Shown in pieces: positions 50,851 through 59,840 of a stretch of DNA of 64,000 nucleotides (within the stretch, counting starts at the first letter, position 1; every line of letters begins with the position of its first letter). The notes beneath the pieces are model-generated. The model worked only from the letters and a program-made list of their open reading frames with translations, had not been told where the DNA came from and searched no databases. Both the position numbers and the translations under genes were made by a program. The stretch is from assembly GCA_022771205.1 (NCBI GenBank), contig JALFCF010000007.1, positions 57,105 to 121,104 on the forward strand. Direction: 5' to 3'. This stretch comes from Mycoplasmatota bacterium (GTDB taxonomy: Bacteria > Bacillota_I > Bacilli_A > RF39 > UBA660).

Positions 50851-53436
50851 ATGAATGAAACACAAGAAATGATAGAAAATTTAATGAAACGTGCAAAAAT
50901 AGCCCAAGAAGAATATAGTAAATTAACACAAGAAGATGTGGATAGAATTGTAAAGCAAATGGCAATGGCAGTTCAAGAAAATCATATGATGCTAGCTAGA
51001 ATGGCTGTAGATGAAACAAAAAGAGGAATTTATGAAGATAAAATAACAAAAAATATTTTTGCTTCAGAATATATTTATCATAGTATTAAACACAATAAAA
51101 CTGTAGGAATAGTAAATGACAATGCTGAAGAAGGGTACATGGAAATTGCCGAACCAATTGGTATCATTGCCGGTGTAACTCCAGTAACAAACCCAACTTC
51201 AACCACATGTTTTAAATCACTAATTGCCGCTAAGACTAGAAATGTAATAGTTTTTGGATTCCATCCATCTGCTCAAAATTGTAGTGTAAAAACAGCTCAA
51301 ATTTTACTAGAAGCAGCAGTAAAAGCAGGGGCTCCAAAAGATTGTATTTTATGGATAGATAAACCTTCAATTGATGCAACAAAAGCATTAATGAATCATC
51401 CAGATGTTAGTTTGATTCTTGCAACAGGTGGAAAAGGAATGGTAAAAAGTGCATATTCCTGTGGAAAACCAGCGCTAGGAGTAGGACCTGGAAATGTTCC
51501 TTGCTATATTCATAAAGATGCAAAATTAAAAACTAGTGTAAATGACTTGGTGATGTCAAAATCATTTGACAATGGAATGATTTGTGCTAGTGAACAAGCC
51601 GTTATTGTAGATAGAGAAATCAGTAAGGATTTTGAACATCTAATGAAAGAAGCAGGTTGCTATTTCGTTACTGAAGATGAAAAAAATATGCTACAAAACT
51701 ATATGTTTACCCTAAAAGAAGATGGATATGATTTAAATTCAGAAGTTGTTGGAAAAGATCCTTGTGACATTGCTGACAAAGCAGGTTTTTTAATTCCATT
51801 AGAAACAAAAGTAATTGTAGTAAGAGAACATGGTGTAGGTAAAGACTATCCATTCTCGAAAGAAAAATTAAGTCCAATTTTAACCTACTATATTGTAGAT
51901 AATGAAGATGAAGGAGTAGAACTAAGTGAAAAGCTAGTAGAATTTGGTGGTTTAGGTCATTCAGCAGTAATTCATACCGAGAATGAATCAACAATAAATC
52001 ATTTTTCTAATGTTTTAAAAGTAGGAAGAATAATTGTAAACTCACCATCTACACATGGTGCTATTGGAGATATCTATAATACTAATATGCCATCCCTAAC
52101 TTTAGGGTGTGGAACATTTGGTGGAAATAGTACAACTGATAATGTTTCAAGTGTAAACTTAATAAACTTAAAAAGAGTAGCAAAACGACAGGTAAATATG
52201 CAATGGTTTAAAGTGCCTCCTAAAATATATTTTGAATCAGGATCTATTAGTTACCTTTCAAAAATGCCTGAAATTACCAAGGCATTTATCGTAACAGATC
52301 AATCTATGGTAAAACTAGGTTACGTAGATAAAGTAATTTACCAACTTGAAAAACATGCTAATCATATTCATTTTGAAATATTTAGCGATGTAGAACCTGA
52401 TCCATCCTTTGATACCATTGATCGTGGAGTAGCTGCAATGGGACAATTTACTCCAGATGTAATCATTGCTTTAGGCGGAGGTAGTGCTATTGATGCAGCC
52501 AAAGGAATGTGGTTGTTCTACGAACATCCTGATGTTGATAAAGAAGGATTAAAACTAAAATTCCTAGATATTAGAAAAAGAACATATAAATATCCAAAAC
52601 TAGGATTAAAAGCAAAATTCGTAGCTATACCAACTACTTCTGGAACTGGTAGTGAAGTAACTTCTTTTGCGGTAATTACAGATAAAAATAATAATGTTAA
52701 ATATCCATTTGCTGATTATGAATTAACACCAGATGTTGCAATCATTGATCCAGATTTAGTTTTAACACTACCAAAAGTGTTAACTGCTGATACGGGAATG
52801 GATGTTTTAACTCATGCTATAGAAGCTTACGTTTCCAATATGGCAAGTGATTATACAGATGGTCTTGCTGAAAAAGCTGGGGAATTAATACATAAATATT
52901 TATTGCGTGCCTATGAAAATGGAACAGATAAAGAGGCAAGAGAAAAAGTTCACAATGCAAGTTGTATTGCCGGTATGGCATTTACTAATGCCTTCTTAGG
53001 TGTAAATCATTCATTAGCACATAAACTGGGTGGAGAATTTCATATAGCACATGGAAGATGTAATGCAATTTTACTTCCATATGTTATTAGATATAATGCT
53101 TCTAAACCAACAAAATTTGTATCTTTCCCTAAATATGAGTATTATATTGCAGATGAGAAATATGCAAATTTTGCTAAAAAGATAGGGTTAGAAGTAAAAG
53201 ATACCGAAGATGGTGTGGATAAATTAATTGATATGGTAAATGAGATGAATGAAAAATTAGGTATTCCAAAATCATTCAAAGAATATGGAATAGATGAAGA
53301 AACATATATGAGTAAACTAGAAACACTTGCAAACAATGCCTTTGAAGATCAATGTACAACAGCTAATCCAAGATTACCATTAGTAACAGAACTAAAGAAA
53401 ATATTGATTGATGCTTATTATGGAATAAATTTATAA
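50851..53436 (+). CDS. adhE: Bifunctional acetaldehyde-CoA/alcohol dehydrogenase AdhE
   Basis: 861 residues from ATG 50851 (AGGAGGGG upstream). The N-terminal CoA-acylating aldehyde dehydrogenase has [19 protein letters not shown] substrate loops ([13 protein letters not shown]) and the catalytic Cys in [11 protein letters not shown]. The C-terminal iron alcohol dehydrogenase has [28 protein letters not shown] and the metal His of [20 protein letters not shown]. It reduces acetyl-CoA to ethanol and regenerates NAD in fermentation, assembling into spirosomes in known cases. Single-gene unit with its own terminator. AdhE indicates a fermentative anaerobe. Confidence 0.97.
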   Translation: MNETQEMIENLMKRAKIAQEEYSKLTQEDVDRIVKQMAMAVQENHMMLARMAVDETKRGIYEDKITKNIFASEYIYHSIKHNKTVGIVNDNAEEGYMEIAEPIGIIAGVTPVTNPTSTTCFKSLIAAKTRNVIVFGFHPSAQNCSVKTAQILLEAAVKAGAPKDCILWIDKPSIDATKALMNHPDVSLILATGGKGMVKSAYSCGKPALGVGPGNVPCYIHKDAKLKTSVNDLVMSKSFDNGMICASEQAVIVDREISKDFEHLMKEAGCYFVTEDEKNMLQNYMFTLKEDGYDLNSEVVGKDPCDIADKAGFLIPLETKVIVVREHGVGKDYPFSKEKLSPILTYYIVDNEDEGVELSEKLVEFGGLGHSAVIHTENESTINHFSNVLKVGRIIVNSPSTHGAIGDIYNTNMPSLTLGCGTFGGNSTTDNVSSVNLINLKRVAKRQVNMQWFKVPPKIYFESGSISYLSKMPEITKAFIVTDQSMVKLGYVDKVIYQLEKHANHIHFEIFSDVEPDPSFDTIDRGVAAMGQFTPDVIIALGGGSAIDAAKGMWLFYEHPDVDKEGLKLKFLDIRKRTYKYPKLGLKAKFVAIPTTSGTGSEVTSFAVITDKNNNVKYPFADYELTPDVAIIDPDLVLTLPKVLTADTGMDVLTHAIEAYVSNMASDYTDGLAEKAGELIHKYLLRAYENGTDKEAREKVHNASCIAGMAFTNAFLGVNHSLAHKLGGEFHIAHGRCNAILLPYVIRYNASKPTKFVSFPKYEYYIADEKYANFAKKIGLEVKDTEDGVDKLIDMVNEMNEKLGIPKSFKEYGIDEETYMSKLETLANNAFEDQCTTANPRLPLVTELKKILIDAYYGINL

Positions 53437-53461
53437 AAATACCTTTTATAGGTATTTTTTT
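53435..53461 (+). terminator. Terminator after adhE
   Basis: AAAAATACC-TTTTAT-AGGTATTTTT with T run. Confidence 0.85.
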
Positions 53462-53552
53462 AACAATAGACTACTAATATAAAATAACAATAAATAATTT
53501 ACAAAATAAAAAAAATATGTTATAATACAAGACCTAAGAGGGGGAAGAATAT

Positions 53553-54386
53553 ATGGCTGAAAAGAGTATAAGTCAATTATTTAAAGAAAGTTTAAAAAAT
53601 AAAAATACATATATCCCTAATCTTCTAACAGCATCTAGATTAGTAGGAGCTTTTGTAGTGCCAAGTTTGTTTTTAACAGGAAATATTTCAGGAGCAGTTA
53701 TTGCCACTGTAGCCTTTGCATCAACTGACTTTTTTGATGGTAAGATTGCTAGAGCAACAAATGGTTATAGTGAGTTTGGAAGAGTGCTAGATCCAATTGT
53801 AGATAAAGCTTTTGCTGTCGTACCAGCACTGGCAATTTTACCAAGTGTGCCTATTCTAGCATTAAACATTGGTGCAGAAGCAGCAATTGGTTATATTAAT
53901 GCAAAGTCATATGTTACTAATGGAAATCCAAAAAGTTCATTTTTAGGAAAGTTTAAAACTTTTTGTTTATTTCCAGCTATAGGTTTTGCTTACTTAAGTA
54001 CTGCACTTAATATCCCATCATTAACAGCATTTACTACTGCTTTCTGTTTAGGAACTTTAGGTGTTCAAAGTGCTGCTGCACTTGACTATCATAAAAAAGC
54101 AAAACAACAAGAAAAGACAGAACAAAATACTGAAACAGTAATAGAGGAACAAAAAGAAGAAGATAATAAAACAAAATCCTTAGAAGAAGCAAAACAATAT
54201 GACAAAGTCAAAGAAAAAGATATACAGTCTACTCAACCAATAAAAGTTGAAGAAAGTCAAACAATTTTAGATTCAATAGACCTAGATCAAATTCCATTAG
54301 AACAAATACCTGGTCTAATAGAAGCGCCTGTAGACCAAACAACGAATACACCAAAAACTTTTAGGAAAACAAACAATAAAAAGTGA
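53553..54386 (+). CDS. CDP-alcohol phosphatidyltransferase with acidic C-terminal tail
   Basis: 277 residues. After NLLTASRLVGAFVVPS, the family signature D-x2-D-G-x2-A-R-x8-G-x3-D-x3-D is complete in FFDGKIARATNGY and EFGRVLDPIVDK. About six membrane helices end near residue 182. The remaining ~95 residues are a charged Glu/Lys/Gln tail (TETVIEEQKEEDNKTKS) not normal for PgsA or cardiolipin synthase. Role: joins a CDP-activated lipid to an alcohol, making a phospholipid head group; which one is unknown. SD GAGGGGGA. Confidence 0.88.
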   Translation: MAEKSISQLFKESLKNKNTYIPNLLTASRLVGAFVVPSLFLTGNISGAVIATVAFASTDFFDGKIARATNGYSEFGRVLDPIVDKAFAVVPALAILPSVPILALNIGAEAAIGYINAKSYVTNGNPKSSFLGKFKTFCLFPAIGFAYLSTALNIPSLTAFTTAFCLGTLGVQSAAALDYHKKAKQQEKTEQNTETVIEEQKEEDNKTKSLEEAKQYDKVKEKDIQSTQPIKVEESQTILDSIDLDQIPLEQIPGLIEAPVDQTTNTPKTFRKTNNKK

Positions 54387-54406
54387 TATCCACTATCACT
54401 TTTTTA
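54378..54406 (+). terminator. Terminator after the CDP-alcohol transferase gene
   Basis: AAAAAGTGATA-TCCAC-TATCACTTTTT and further T. Confidence 0.85.
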
Positions 54407-54428
54407 TTTATATTAAAAAGAACCAAAC

Positions 54429-54455
54429 AAAAAAGAATCACTTAGCGTGATTCCT
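54429..54455 (-). terminator. Terminator of tRNA-Trp
   Basis: On the minus strand GAATCAC-GCTAA-GTGATTC followed by TTTTTTG, just downstream of the tRNA 3' end. Confidence 0.8.
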
Positions 54456-54467
54456 AAATATTCCAAA

Positions 54468-54541
54468 TGGCAGGGGATGAGAGAATCGAACTCCCAACAG
54501 TGGTTTTGGAGACCATTATTATACCATTTAACTAATCCCCT
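54468..54541 (-). tRNA. tRNA-Trp (CCA anticodon)
   Basis: Minus strand: acceptor AGGGGAT pairs with ATCCCCT; D arm TTAAATGGTATAA; anticodon loop CTCCAAA with anticodon CCA between ATGGT and ACCAC; T arm GGGAGTTCGATTCTCTC; the 3' CCA is encoded (54468-54470). The CCA anticodon reads only UGG. Single-copy gene with its own promoter and terminator. Confidence 0.95.
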
Positions 54542-54580
54542 ATAAATTTAAAGTTGTTCACTAATAAAAGAACACTTTAA

Positions 54581-54609
54581 ATTATAAGTGAAAATAAAGT
54601 CTTTGTCAA
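54581..54609 (-). promoter_or_regulatory. Promoter of tRNA-Trp
   Basis: Minus strand TTGACA (54604-54609), 17-base spacer, TATAAT (54581-54586): a consensus promoter 40 bases upstream of the tRNA. The rest of the gap up to the aquaporin gene (54610-54739) is AT-rich with no gene seen. Confidence 0.85.
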
Positions 54610-54739
54610 TTACCTTTAAAAAGATAAATGATTTAAAAAGGTAAATCATAACTTAAAGTAGGAAAACAATATACACTAATTAGACAAAACTGATACAAAA
54701 TTTGACACAAATAAAAACGTCAATTTACAAAAAATGTTG

Positions 54740-55429
54740 TCAACATACACTATTATGGTGATAAGACAATGTATGGTGAATAATAGTAGAAAATAGTGCT
54801 CCAGCTAAAGAAGAACAAAGATAAAATCCTAATTGACATAATGTATCAAAGTTGACAAACAGATTAGAAATAAAACCACGAGCAGGGTTTACACTTCCAC
54901 CAGTAAATGGAATAGAAATAAAAAGTAATAGGAATAAACTGATTCCTAAGATCAATCCACATACTTTTTTAGATTGTATTTTCTCTTTAATGACAAAATA
55001 GATGGTCGTAAAAATAAAAGAAACCACAAATTCCGTTAAAACAATCGTATTAAAATCAGCGGAGAATAAAATATAATCACCAACGCCAATTACTAATGAA
55101 TCTGTAAGTGAAGGTAGCATCAAATGGATAAGTAGCCCTGCTTCAACAGCACCAAGTACTTGCATAAATATAGTAGAAATCATTTTGTAAGATGAAATAT
55201 TATTTTTTAACCATTTAGTAAAAGTAAAAAGTGGATTAATATCAATTTCAAAAAACAAATTGCATAGACTATAAATTACTCCAAAGGAAATAGCAAACCC
55301 CAAAGCAATAATAAAAAATTTTAAAGGCAAAAATGAAATGCTTAAATAATAAATTGCAAATAGCTCAATAATAGACCCAAATAATAAATATCCAAAACTG
55401 CCTAAAAATTCTAATAATAATCTTTTCAA
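54740..55429 (-). CDS. MIP-family (aquaporin/glycerol facilitator-like) channel
   Basis: 229 residues from a TTG at 55429, chosen because AAGGAGGA lies eight bases upstream; a longer frame to 55498 has no SD. Six helices. The second pore loop keeps NPA (GGSVNPARGF); the first reads INPLF in place of NPA, as in divergent MIP proteins. It conducts water or small uncharged solutes; selectivity cannot be told. It lies just downstream of the unknown 272-residue gene on the same strand, separated by a terminator. Confidence 0.78.
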   Translation of the reverse strand: MKRLLLEFLGSFGYLLFGSIIELFAIYYLSISFLPLKFFIIALGFAISFGVIYSLCNLFFEIDINPLFTFTKWLKNNISSYKMISTIFMQVLGAVEAGLLIHLMLPSLTDSLVIGVGDYILFSADFNTIVLTEFVVSFIFTTIYFVIKEKIQSKKVCGLILGISLFLLLFISIPFTGGSVNPARGFISNLFVNFDTLCQLGFYLCSSLAGALFSTIIHHTLSYHHNSVC

Positions 55430-55484
55430 TATACGACTCCTCCTTAAGATTGAAATATTATACCACATTTTAGTAAAAGTACAA

Positions 55485-55508
55485 TAAAAAAATCCCATAT
55501 GGGATTAT
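55485..55508 (-). terminator. Terminator of the 272-residue gene
   Basis: Minus strand AATCCC-ATAT-GGGATT followed by a run of seven T. Confidence 0.75.
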
Positions 55509-56323
55509 TTTGAATAGTGAACTTCTTTAGTAACTTCAAACGATAAATCTGAACTAAAGGATGGAGAAGCTTCTATTTGCTCATGAAACAAATAGTGGTT
55601 ATCATTGGCTTGTTTGTGAGAATCTGGATTAGAAACAATAGTAACATCTTTACTGTCATTAGCTAAATAGTGTTGATATCTAGCAAGAGATAAAGTAATA
55701 TCATCAGCAACTTTACTTGCATTAAAACCAGAAGACATAGTTCCAAATGAAATAGTAACATAAGCACTATCTGGTAAAACACCATTTTCTGTATCAGATG
55801 GAATAGCACTATAAACTTCATTGTCATTATTAGGTAAATATTTCATTACACCAGCAAACGAATCAGCTGACCAACCTTGTTGATGAAAGGTTGTTTGCAT
55901 AGATTTTAGTAATGCTTCTGAATTATTTGCTGTACCAGCTTTACATGGTCCGATAAAAGCAACACCTTCACCAGCAATCATTTGTTGATCTAAAGTAATA
56001 ACAGTAGCATTTTCATACATTAAATTATCATTTTGCTTAGAAGTAGTAATTTTTAATCCTTTATTTTCCAAAGCTTCAATAACCTCGTGGAAAAAGGCAT
56101 TACCACAATCATTATCATTTAAAATAAGATTTAAATTATTGATTTCATCAATGTTCACTTTAATTGTTTGATTGTGTAATAAAGTATTTACATCGTTCAT
56201 ATCTTGTTTAGAAGATAAGTCCATTGGACTACCATCACCAGAAATGATAAATCCAGAACTTTTTAATGTGCTAGCAATGTTGGAATTTCCTCTTGGAAAG
56301 CTTTCAGGGTTTCCCTGTGGCAT
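55505..56323 (-). CDS. Uncharacterised 272-residue protein
   Basis: No family recognised. No signal peptide or membrane helix. The N-terminus MPQGNPESFPRGNSNIASTL is low in hydrophobicity. The core reads as alternating strands and helices (VIEALENKGLKITTS, ATVITLDQQMIAGEGVAFIG, YVTISFGTMSSGFNASKVAD). The C-terminal ~70 residues are rich in His, Asn and Ser. The Gly/Cys turn GPCKAGTANNSEAL may be functional. The closing strands VTKEVHYSK end at a terminator. SD GAGGTGA. Divergent from the DUF3048 gene. Confidence 0.7.
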   Translation of the reverse strand: MPQGNPESFPRGNSNIASTLKSSGFIISGDGSPMDLSSKQDMNDVNTLLHNQTIKVNIDEINNLNLILNDNDCGNAFFHEVIEALENKGLKITTSKQNDNLMYENATVITLDQQMIAGEGVAFIGPCKAGTANNSEALLKSMQTTFHQQGWSADSFAGVMKYLPNNDNEVYSAIPSDTENGVLPDSAYVTISFGTMSSGFNASKVADDITLSLARYQHYLANDSKDVTIVSNPDSHKQANDNHYLFHEQIEASPSFSSDLSFEVTKEVHYSK

Positions 56324-56470
56324 AGTATCACCTCAATTAAATTATATAAAAGTAAAATACCAAAGTCAAAGAGCTTGACATAAGTTGTCGAAAAAAATAT
56401 TTGGAAACTGTAAATAGCGTAAATAACACAAAAAAGTATGATAAAATAAAGCCATAAAGGAGTGTTGTGA

Positions 56471-57574
56471 ATGGATAAAAAAAAGAAGAAATTAACAAAG
56501 AAAAATATAATTGTGGGAGTAATATTTTTAATTATCATATTAGGAATACTAGGCTATATTTATATAACATACTTAAATAAGGAAGAACCAAAGAAAAATG
56601 AAAAGAAAGACCCAGAAATAGAAGAAAAAGAATTAACTATCGTAGATGAAAATAGTAATCAAAGACCGATTGCTGTAATGATCGATAATAACATTGGAAA
56701 TGGTAGGCACGCAGGTCTCCAGGAATCATACATCAATTATGAAATCATTGTAGAAGGTGGCCTTACTAGAATTATGGCTGTATTTAAAGATAAGGATGTA
56801 TCTTTAATTGGCCCTGTACGTAGTTCGAGACACTATTTCTTGGATTATGCCTTAGAAAGTGATGCAATTTATGCTCATTATGGTTGGAGTACATATGCTC
56901 AAAATGATATAAGAACATTAGGAGTTAATAATATTAATGGCCTATATGATGACGCACCATTTTGGCGAAATAAATCTATTGCTGCACCTCATAATGTATT
57001 TACATCTACAGAAAAATTATATGCCTATGCTAAACAAAAAAATTACAACACAACAACTACAAACTGGAAATTACTAAATTATACAACCGACGAAGTTAAT
57101 TTAAATGAACCAATTTCAACAACAACTCAAGTAAATACAGAAACAGGAGAAAAAGAAAAAGTTCCTGTAACAAGAGAAGGATTATTAACAGCTAATTCTG
57201 TAGTAATACCATATTCTTATTATCAAACTAGAAGTTATACTTATGATGCTGAAAGAAAAGTATATTTAAGATATATGAATGATACACCTCATATTGATAA
57301 AGTATCAGGGCAACAACTATATTATAAAAATGTCATTATACAACAAGTCACAAATTCTCAATTGGATAGTGAAGGAAGACAAGATTTAGATACAACAGGA
57401 AGTGGAAAAGGTTACTATATTACTAATGGTTATGCTGTCCCAATTTACTGGACAAAATCATCAAGAAGTGCTAAAACTATATATAAGTACAGTGATGGCA
57501 GTAAAGTAGAAATTAACGATGGCAATACTTTTGTTCAAGTTATGCCAACATCATTTACACCAACCATCAACTAA
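56471..57574 (+). CDS. Membrane-anchored DUF3048 (YerB-like) protein
   Basis: 367 residues: N-terminal anchor (NIIVGVIFLIIILGILGYIYI), a charged linker, then the DUF3048 domain with RPIAVMIDNNIGNGRHAGLQ, YEIIVEGGLTRIMAVF, IGPVRSSRHYFLDYA and the C-terminal half with YYKNVIIQQVTNS and GKGYYITNGYAVPIYWTK. Family members are surface lipoproteins or anchored proteins of unknown role, often close to cell-wall genes. SD AAGGAG. The next gene starts 13 bases later. Confidence 0.9.
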   Translation: MDKKKKKLTKKNIIVGVIFLIIILGILGYIYITYLNKEEPKKNEKKDPEIEEKELTIVDENSNQRPIAVMIDNNIGNGRHAGLQESYINYEIIVEGGLTRIMAVFKDKDVSLIGPVRSSRHYFLDYALESDAIYAHYGWSTYAQNDIRTLGVNNINGLYDDAPFWRNKSIAAPHNVFTSTEKLYAYAKQKNYNTTTTNWKLLNYTTDEVNLNEPISTTTQVNTETGEKEKVPVTREGLLTANSVVIPYSYYQTRSYTYDAERKVYLRYMNDTPHIDKVSGQQLYYKNVIIQQVTNSQLDSEGRQDLDTTGSGKGYYITNGYAVPIYWTKSSRSAKTIYKYSDGSKVEINDGNTFVQVMPTSFTPTIN

Positions 57575-57587
57575 GAAAGGATTTTTT

Positions 57588-58559
57588 ATGAAAGTAGGAT
57601 TATTTGGCTGCGGAGCCTATGGAATGGCTTTAAGCAGTATTATGATAGAAAACAATTGTGATATAACAATGTGGACTAAATTTGAAGAAGAAAAGAAGAA
57701 TTTAGAAGAAACAAGAAAAAATGAAAAGTTAATTCCAAATTTTTCAATCTCTGAAAAGATAAAATTAACAACCAGTGTAGAAGAATGTATTAAAGATAAG
57801 GATTTATTAGTAATTGCTATACCAGCAGCATTTATAGATTCTTTAGCTATAGAAATGAAACCATACATTAAGGACAATCATATTGTTATAGCAACAAAAG
57901 GAATAGAACAAGAAACTGGATTATTTATTAATCAAATATTAGAAAAATATTTAGATACTAAAAACTTAGCAGTAATTAGTGGACCATCTTTTGCTGTTGA
58001 CTTAGTAACAAAAATGCCAGCTGGACTAACTTTAGCTGTTCAAAATGTAGAAACAGAAAAAAGAGCTAGAAAAGCTTTAGCTAATAAATATATAAAGTTA
58101 AGATCTACAAAAGATATTATAGGAACTGAAATATGTGGCTCTATCAAAAACGTAATTGCACTATCAGCAGGAATGCTAGAGGGACTAGGTGCCAATGATT
58201 CAACAACTGCTATGTTATTAACAGAAGCAACTCATGATATGAGAGCAATTATTGATGCTTTCTATGGTGACAAACAAACAGTTTTATCATTTGCTGGATT
58301 CGGAGATTTATTATTAACTTGTACCTCTGTAAAAAGTAGAAACTTCCGTTTTGGAAAAATGTTGGGAGAAAAGAGGCCGCGTGAAGAATTAAATGAGTTT
58401 TTATCACACACAACAGTAGAAGGATATTACACATTGGAATCAATTTATAAATTATTAAAAGATATTCAAGTATCAATTCCAATTATAGATTTAATTTATG
58501 ACATTGCAGTAAATGGAAAAGATCCAGAAGAGTTATTAACATTTCTTGTGGAAAAATAA
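57588..58559 (+). CDS. gpsA: NAD(P)-dependent glycerol-3-phosphate dehydrogenase
   Basis: 323 residues from ATG 57588 (AGAAAGGA upstream). Rossmann loop GLFGCGAYGMAL; VIATKGIEQETG; the conserved VISGPSFAVDL; the catalytic Lys in CGSIKNVIALSAGM; substrate-binding TCTSVKSRNFRFG. It reduces dihydroxyacetone phosphate to sn-glycerol 3-phosphate, feeding phospholipid synthesis in the cytosol. A terminator overlaps its stop codon. Confidence 0.95.
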   Translation: MKVGLFGCGAYGMALSSIMIENNCDITMWTKFEEEKKNLEETRKNEKLIPNFSISEKIKLTTSVEECIKDKDLLVIAIPAAFIDSLAIEMKPYIKDNHIVIATKGIEQETGLFINQILEKYLDTKNLAVISGPSFAVDLVTKMPAGLTLAVQNVETEKRARKALANKYIKLRSTKDIIGTEICGSIKNVIALSAGMLEGLGANDSTTAMLLTEATHDMRAIIDAFYGDKQTVLSFAGFGDLLLTCTSVKSRNFRFGKMLGEKRPREELNEFLSHTTVEGYYTLESIYKLLKDIQVSIPIIDLIYDIAVNGKDPEELLTFLVEK

Positions 58560-58588
58560 AAAAAAGTGGATATGTTCCACCTTTTTTT
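58557..58588 (+). terminator. Terminator after gpsA
   Basis: AAAAAAAGTGGA-TATGT-TCCACCTTTTTTT. Confidence 0.85.
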
Positions 58589-58634
58589 GTGGAAAAAACA
58601 TGCTATAATAAATAATACGGAAAGGAGGAAAGTT

Positions 58635-59840
58635 ATGTCCGTTTATAAAATACCCATTACAACAGCTTTTATTTTCTTTCCTCTAATTGCCTTTATTTTT
58701 ACCTTACCATTTTTAATATATCAATATAGAAAATATGGTTCTATTCCATTCTTAAGAAGTGCCATCTTTTATAGTTTTATTTTATATTTATTATGTATGT
58801 ACTTTCTAGTAATTCTTCCTTTACCTTCTATAGAAGAGGTAAAAAAATTAACAACACCAACTACTCAATTAATTCCGTTTGATTTTATGAGAGATATATT
58901 AAATATACCTTTTAATTGGAAAAATCTTTCTTCTTACTTGGATTTAATTCAAAGTCCTGCTTTTTATATTGCAGCCTTTAATATTTTATTAACTGTTCCT
59001 TTTGGAATTTATTTAAGGTATTACTTTGAATGTAAATGGTATAAAGCTTTAACATTTGGTTTTTTATTAAGTATATTTTTTGAATTAACACAGTTATCAG
59101 GATTATATGGAATATATCCAAGAGCCTATCGTTTATTTGATGTAGACGATCTAATATTAAATACTGCAGGAACAATGCTAGGTTTTTTAATTACTCCATT
59201 AATTGCAATGATTTTACCAACAAGAAAAGAACTTGACGAAAAAAGTTTTAAAAAGGGAAAAAGAGTAACGTTTTTTAGAAGAGCATTATCCTACATTATT
59301 GATTTTTTCTTTTTAACAATAAGTTTCGTAATTATAAGAATCTTACTAAATAATACTGTACTTAGTGAATATACATCTATCATCACAATTATATTTTACT
59401 ATTTAATAATACCATTAGTAACAAACGGAAAAACATTTGGTAAAATGATTTTAAAACTACAAGTAGTTGCTAAACAACCTAAATTTGCGATTTTAAAAGT
59501 AATGAGTAGATACCTATTAAGTTATATTTTATTTTATTACCAATTTATAATAATTAATTTATTAAATAAAATAGTAATACATAATAATATAGTAGAAACT
59601 ATAATTAGTTGTATAATAATATTGTTGAAAGTATACTTCTGGATAAATATAGTTAGTATTATCTTAAATATGGCAAAAAAAGAAAAAATGTTTTTGTATG
59701 AAAAGATAACAAATACAGAAAATTGTTCAACAATAGAATATGAAGAAGAGAAAGACGAAAGTAAATCAGATAAAATAAAAAAGGATGAGAAGGAGGAAGA
59801 AGAAAATGTTAGAATTAAAAAACATAAAGAAAAGTTATAA
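58635..59840 (+). CDS. VanZ-like and RDD-domain membrane fusion protein
   Basis: 401 residues from ATG 58635 (AAAGGAGGAAAG upstream). The N-terminal half is VanZ-like: LIPFDFMRDI, then IFFELTQLSGLYG and AYRLFDVDDLILNTAGTMLG. The second half is RDD-like: RRALSYIIDFFFLTI (R-x-x-A-x-x-I-D), IPLVTNGKTFGKMILKLQV. The tail is Glu/Lys-rich. VanZ-RDD fusions occur in Firmicutes; their role is unknown, with a link to glycopeptide tolerance known only for VanZ of Tn1546. Its last 35 bases overlap the ABC gene, so they are co-translated. Confidence 0.85.
   Translation: MSVYKIPITTAFIFFPLIAFIFTLPFLIYQYRKYGSIPFLRSAIFYSFILYLLCMYFLVILPLPSIEEVKKLTTPTTQLIPFDFMRDILNIPFNWKNLSSYLDLIQSPAFYIAAFNILLTVPFGIYLRYYFECKWYKALTFGFLLSIFFELTQLSGLYGIYPRAYRLFDVDDLILNTAGTMLGFLITPLIAMILPTRKELDEKSFKKGKRVTFFRRALSYIIDFFFLTISFVIIRILLNNTVLSEYTSIITIIFYYLIIPLVTNGKTFGKMILKLQVVAKQPKFAILKVMSRYLLSYILFYYQFIIINLLNKIVIHNNIVETIISCIIILLKVYFWINIVSIILNMAKKEKMFLYEKITNTENCSTIEYEEEKDESKSDKIKKDEKEEEENVRIKKHKEKL

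Noticed and set aside
55430..55498. Longer N-terminus of the aquaporin-like protein
   Set aside because: The SD AAGGAGGA is inside this stretch and spaced for the TTG at 55429.
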